From contig CAYPEF010000017.1 in assembly GCA_964409675.1 (NCBI GenBank), positions 1 through 23,860 of the forward strand: a stretch of DNA of 23,860 nt, written 5' to 3'. The position numbers and the translations under genes are program-made. Positions 22,991 through 23,860 of the stretch are shown here, one piece after another; the first letter of the stretch is position 1; each line of letters starts with the position of its first letter. The DNA is from CAYMDD01 sp964409675 (GTDB lineage: Bacteria; Pseudomonadota; Alphaproteobacteria; Rickettsiales; SXRF01). The notes below the pieces were generated by a model, which saw nothing but the letters and a program-made list of their open reading frames with translations, did no database searches and was not told where the DNA came from.

Positions 22991-23860
22991 ATGGAGCATG
23001 CGCTGATTTACACCATCATAGGCAGTATCGTTACCGCCTTCATTTTCGGCATGATCGCCAAGCAGTTCAATCTCCCGGCGATCTTCGGCTATCTGTTGGC
23101 CGGCGTGGTGGTTGGCCCGAACACGCCGGGATTCGTGGCGGATATCGCCCTTGCGCAACAACTGGCTGAAATCGGCATTATACTGCTGATGTTCGGGGTG
23201 GGGCTGCATTTTTCCCTGCAGGACCTGCTGGAGAGCCGGAAAATCGCATTGCCAGGCGCTATCGTGCAGATGCTCTCGGCCACAGTGATCGGCGCATCGC
23301 TTGGCGTGTTCCTCGGCTACGGCCTTGCATCCTCCATCGTTTTCGGGTTTTCGCTTTCCGTGGCCAGCACCATCGTGCTGCTGCGCTCGCTGGAGCAGCG
23401 CGACCTGCTGGAGAGCGCCAGCGGCAAGCTGGCGGTAAGCTGGCTGATCGTGGAGGATATCGCCATCGTGCTGGCGCTGGTCATGCTGCCGGTACTGGCG
23501 GAGGCGATAAATGGTCAGGAAAGCGTCTCCGCCGGGCATATCACTCTCAGCCTGCTTACCGTGTTGATCAAGGTGGGCATGTTTTTCGTGTTTATGATTA
23601 TCGTCGGCCGCCGGTTCCTTCCCTGGCTGCTTCGCTATATCGACAACATGCATTCCGTTGAGCTCAGCACGCTCGGTATATTGGCGATTGTGCTCGGCTT
23701 CGCGCTGATTGCCTATGTAATATTCAACGCCTCCCTGGCGCTCGGCGCCTTCCTCGCGGGCGTTATGCTGAACGAAAGCGAGATCGGCAGGAAGTCGGCG
23801 GAAACCACCTTGCCCATGCGCGATGCGTTTTCCGTGCTGTTCTTCGTATCCGTAGGCATG
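22991..23860 (+). CDS. YbaL/KefB-type cation:proton antiporter (3' end outside window)
   Basis: The frame stays open for 290 codons to the window edge. It encodes a monovalent cation:proton antiporter-2 (CPA2) membrane domain that exchanges K+ or Na+ for H+ across the inner membrane. Typical segments are NLPAIFGYLLAGVVVGPNTP, ELAEIGIILLMFGVGLHFSL-like (here QLAEIGIILLMFGVGLHFSL), GFSLSVASTIVLLRSLE, SWLIVEDIAIVLALVMLP and FNASLALGAFLAGVMLNES. The N-terminus matches YbaL closely from ATG 22991. An in-frame ATG at 22973 would add six residues. Whether the C-terminal TrkA-N domain is present cannot be seen. It is separated from the stress locus by a terminator, so it is transcribed independently. 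Confidence 0.93.
   Translation, partial: MEHALIYTIIGSIVTAFIFGMIAKQFNLPAIFGYLLAGVVVGPNTPGFVADIALAQQLAEIGIILLMFGVGLHFSLQDLLESRKIALPGAIVQMLSATVIGASLGVFLGYGLASSIVFGFSLSVASTIVLLRSLEQRDLLESASGKLAVSWLIVEDIAIVLALVMLPVLAEAINGQESVSAGHITLSLLTVLIKVGMFFVFMIIVGRRFLPWLLRYIDNMHSVELSTLGILAIVLGFALIAYVIFNASLALGAFLAGVMLNESEIGRKSAETTLPMRDAFSVLFFVSVGM

Noticed and set aside
1..23860. CRISPR arrays, rRNA, tRNA, insertion-sequence transposases, phage genes
   Set aside because: None was seen by reading both strands. The only tandem repeats are coding (22553-22753).

Overview
The window is a bacterial chromosome segment, one scaffold with a 100-N assembly gap at 20943-21042. It is mostly a GC-rich surface-polysaccharide (capsule/exopolysaccharide) locus, followed by a stress-type locus and the start of a cation/proton antiporter gene. 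Gene density, Gram-negative export parts (Wza-like outer-membrane lipoprotein, lipobox and Sec signals) and GC-rich intergenic palindromes suggest a proteobacterium. I lean to Alphaproteobacteria because of the BY-kinase/ATPase types and the palindromic repeats, but no rRNA or marker gene settles it.

Layout. 8-4637 (+): precursor and priming genes: UDP-glucose dehydrogenase (ugd), a PAP2-like membrane phosphatase, UDP-glucose 4-epimerase (galE), and a WbaP-type undecaprenyl-phosphate sugar phosphotransferase. The last has an in-frame amber codon where its family has a Trp, 24 codons before the natural end. 4844-8217 (-): ExeA-like AAA ATPase, a CpsD/BY-kinase-like protein lacking the Walker A lysine, a Cys-module secreted protein whose 5' end runs through a 114-bp cloverleaf-shaped palindrome, and a GT4 glycosyltransferase. 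8367-10798 (-): a membrane acyltransferase and a second GT4 enzyme. 11073-11927 (+): a prepilin-like gene in an AT-rich island. 12079-14738 (+): a small secreted protein, a Wza-like export lipoprotein and a Wzz/GumC-like chain-length protein. 14873-15127 (+): a small AT-rich gene for a secreted peptide with mirror-symmetric cysteine spacing. 15147-17820 (-): MBOAT O-acyltransferase followed by an SGNH-like partner. 18032-19324 (+): Wzy/O-antigen-ligase-like protein, preceded by a possible 24-codon leader ORF. 19400-20329 (-): a secreted heparin-lyase-I-like polysaccharide lyase. 20443-21675 (-): a two-CBS protein behind a highly charged disordered protein that contains the gap. 22094-22840 (+): a disordered protein with GW[FY]GDSEGH repeats. 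22991-end (+): YbaL/KefB-type antiporter, cut by the window edge.

How it fits together (inference). Ugd and GalE supply UDP-GlcA and UDP-Gal. The WbaP-like enzyme starts the repeat unit on undecaprenyl phosphate and the two GT4 enzymes extend it. The acyltransferase and the MBOAT/SGNH pair decorate it with acyl groups. The Wzy-like protein polymerises, the Wzz-like, kinase-like and Wza-like proteins control length and export, and the lyase trims or releases polymer. No Wzx flippase is visible here. The genes form several blocks on both strands rather than one operon, with AT-rich small secreted-protein genes set between GC-rich blocks, which suggests accretion by transfer.
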